Below, in pieces: positions 15,140-16,048 of a stretch of DNA of 16,048 nucleotides (position 1 is its first letter; each line of letters opens with the position of its first letter). Position numbers and translations under genes: made by a program. The notes below the pieces were generated by a model. The model was not told the origin of the DNA, did not search any database, and saw nothing but the letters and a program-made list of their open reading frames with translations. The stretch comes from JAWVZB01 sp033722375 (lineage in GTDB: Bacteria; Actinomycetota; Nitriliruptoria; Nitriliruptorales; Nitriliruptoraceae), in assembly GCA_033722375.1 (NCBI GenBank), contig JAWVZB010000072.1, forward strand, positions 1-16,048, written 5' to 3'.

Positions 15140-15581
15140 TGTCGACCGCGCGCCGCTCGCCGTCGTAGGTGGGCACCGCGGCACCGGGCTCATCGTCCAG
15201 GTTCTTGGCGCGCCGCCACTCCTCGAGGGTCTGCGAGAGCGACACCGCCGAAGTGGCTGCTGCGACGTCCCCGGTGTGGCGGTCCACCACGAGCCGGAGA
15301 TCGTTGACATCGATGGGCGCCTCGGTGACCGGCCCCGCTTCGCCGTTCGCGGCCTCGTCGGTGGGCAGATCGAAGCGCGGGACACGGAGCTGTTTCCCAC
15401 CGAGTTCGGCGACGACCGGGCCCGGGACGTCCACGTCCACGACGAAGGCCAGGTCGGCTGCCTCCCAGTTCAACCACGTCGAGATCTGGTCGTCGGCGGC
15501 CTCGTGCTCCGGCAACTGGTCGGCCAGCCACCGGGCCACGATCTCCTCTGCCTGTTCTCGGGTCAACGGCGTGGTGGGCAT
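15132..15581 (-). CDS. Conserved-looking hypothetical protein, 149 aa
   Basis: Not recognised. The protein is soluble and acidic, with no signal peptide or membrane segment. The N-terminal helix (TREQAEEIVARWLADQL) is followed by strands (WEAADLAFVVDVDVPGPVVAELGG, then PIDVNDLRLVVDRHTGDVAAA) suggesting a small alpha/beta fold; the last strand pair, with DRHTGDV, resembles the layout of small domains that record a turn between two strands, but I will not name a family. ATG 15581 has a strong ribosome site: GAGGAG 5 bases upstream on the minus strand. Codon use matches neighbouring genes. It is convergent with the oxidase (41 bases between stops), so it is not part of that operon. It is the last intact gene before the att-like region. 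Confidence 0.75.
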   Translation of the reverse strand: MPTTPLTREQAEEIVARWLADQLPEHEAADDQISTWLNWEAADLAFVVDVDVPGPVVAELGGKQLRVPRFDLPTDEAANGEAGPVTEAPIDVNDLRLVVDRHTGDVAAATSAVSLSQTLEEWRRAKNLDDEPGAAVPTYDGERRAVDRT

Positions 15582-15744
15582 CCTGACTCCTCGTCGGCGC
15601 TACCACCTGGGTACGCGACAACGCGGACCGATGCAGTCGGTGACCCTGAACGGCTGTGGGAGCGCACCCTGGGGTCAGCCCGGACGACCACGGTCCCCCG
15701 ACGCCCAGTCAACGCCTGCCCGTGCGAAGGCCGGATCGGTGTTG

Positions 15745-15786
15745 CGCGCTGGGAGGGATTCGAACCCCCGGCCGCCTGATCCGTAG
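15745..15786 (-). other. 3' half of a tRNA-Arg(ACG) gene, probable attachment-site duplication
   Basis: On the minus strand the sequence runs from an anticodon loop CTACGGA (15786-15780, anticodon ACG, Arg) through a 3' anticodon stem, a variable loop, T arm GGGGG-TTCGAAT-CCCTC, then the acceptor strand CCAGCGC (15752-15746) and discriminator G (15745). The 5' half is missing: the bases before the loop do not pair with the anticodon 3' strand, there is no D arm, and no GCGCTGG to pair with the acceptor strand occurs in the right place. A fragment that begins at the anticodon loop and ends at the tRNA 3' end is typical of what tyrosine-recombinase elements leave behind. By polarity the element would lie to the right. 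No 3' CCA is encoded. Confidence 0.65.
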
Positions 15787-15859
15787 TTACAGCATATGGC
15801 TCGAACCTGGCGAATACCGTCGAACTGAGGGAAATGAGCGAGCCTCGCGACGTCCGCAG

Positions 15860-15889
15860 TTGGCACGATTTGGCATGACTTGGCACGCC
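15860..15889. repeat. Three 10-bp tandem repeats (TTGGCAYG + 2)
   Basis: TTGGCACGAT (15860), TTGGCATGAC (15870) and TTGGCACGCC (15880) follow one another with no gap. All share TTGGCAYG. The 10-bp period places them on one face of the helix, as for arm-type integrase or excisionase sites. They lie 74-103 bases from the tRNA half. Confidence 0.75.
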
Positions 15890-16048
15890 TCGGGTCGGTG
15901 GGTACCGGACCGCGCACAGGGCGCGTCCTCGACGCAGCGCCGACAGGCAGCGTCCCCGAACTCGGAGCCCGGTGACCTCTCAGCATGCGCCTTACGGCCA
16001 CTTCAGTCCGGCCTGGCCCCGGATGTCGGGACTGGCCCGCGAGGATGA

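Larger units (their letters stand above)
15582..16048. other. Gene-free stretch at the right end
   Basis: No believable protein gene is seen in these 467 bases on either strand. The sequence 15582-15744 is plain intergenic DNA carrying the upstream region of the small minus-strand gene. Then come a tRNA 3' half (15745-15786) and phased 10-bp repeats (15860-15889), described separately. From 15890 to the edge nothing is recognisable, though AT content is locally higher at 15785-15885 than in the rest of the window. Confidence 0.6.

Noticed and set aside
15745..15830. Complete tRNA-Arg gene
   Set aside because: The T arm, acceptor 3' strand and anticodon loop are present, but the 5' anticodon strand, D arm and 5' acceptor strand are absent, so it is only a 3' half.
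15675..16001. 108-codon - strand open frame containing GSGGRGFESLPARN
   Set aside because: Also a translation across the tRNA fragment; the peptide is a known tRNA artefact and the rest is Arg/Pro-rich.
15656..16048. 130-codon + strand open frame containing LGGIRTPGRLIRSYS
   Set aside because: This peptide comes from reading the tRNA-Arg 3' half antisense, a well-known source of false gene calls; there is no ribosome site and it runs into the window edge.

Overview
The window is very GC-rich DNA (C or G at most third codon positions) with tightly packed genes. Gene content suggests a high-GC actinobacterium, perhaps a deep lineage such as Nitriliruptoria/Euzebyales. That placement is inference from base composition, lipoprotein style (Pro/Thr/Ser/Asp-rich linkers after the lipobox cysteine) and gene families; there is no rRNA to confirm it.

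Layout. (1) 3-2629, +: the C-terminal half of a pyruvate:ferredoxin oxidoreductase (nifJ type, cut by the window edge), overlapping by ATGA a dihydroorotate-dehydrogenase-like flavoprotein; together a central-carbon redox operon. (2) 2672-4027, -: a small lipoprotein and a DoxX-family membrane protein. (3) 4028-4281: a divergent intergenic region with a 25-bp tandem repeat and an inverted partial copy. (4) 4282-7915, +: a lipoprotein with a DUF4015-type glycoside-hydrolase-like barrel, an NAD(P)H/FMN-type flavodoxin-fold oxidoreductase, and an archaeal-type cofactor-independent phosphoglycerate mutase. (5) 7944-9074, -: an orphan cytosolic PAS sensor histidine kinase, divergent from (6) 9389-15090, +: a copper module made of a two-cupredoxin lipoprotein followed by a giant multicopper oxidase. 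(7) 15132-15581, -: a small uncharacterised protein. (8) 15582-16048: no gene, but a displaced 3' half of a tRNA-Arg gene (att-like) followed by three perfectly phased 10-bp repeats, which looks like the edge of an integrated element continuing beyond the right end.

The most interesting part is the copper module. The oxidase consists of three repeats of a two-cupredoxin unit (six cupredoxin domains, ceruloplasmin-like count) with a C-terminal membrane anchor and a His-rich N-terminal tail. Copper ligands are complete in unit 1, partial in unit 2 and gone in unit 3, and an unrelated beta-rich segment is inserted inside the third cupredoxin domain. The reading frame is broken near base 11200: the N-terminal part is in another frame, and comparison with units 2 and 3 of the same protein proves that it belongs. 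A second apparent frame problem lies at the signal peptide, exactly inside a perfect 16-bp hairpin. Upstream, the lipoprotein carries two complete type-1 copper sites and is a plausible electron partner.
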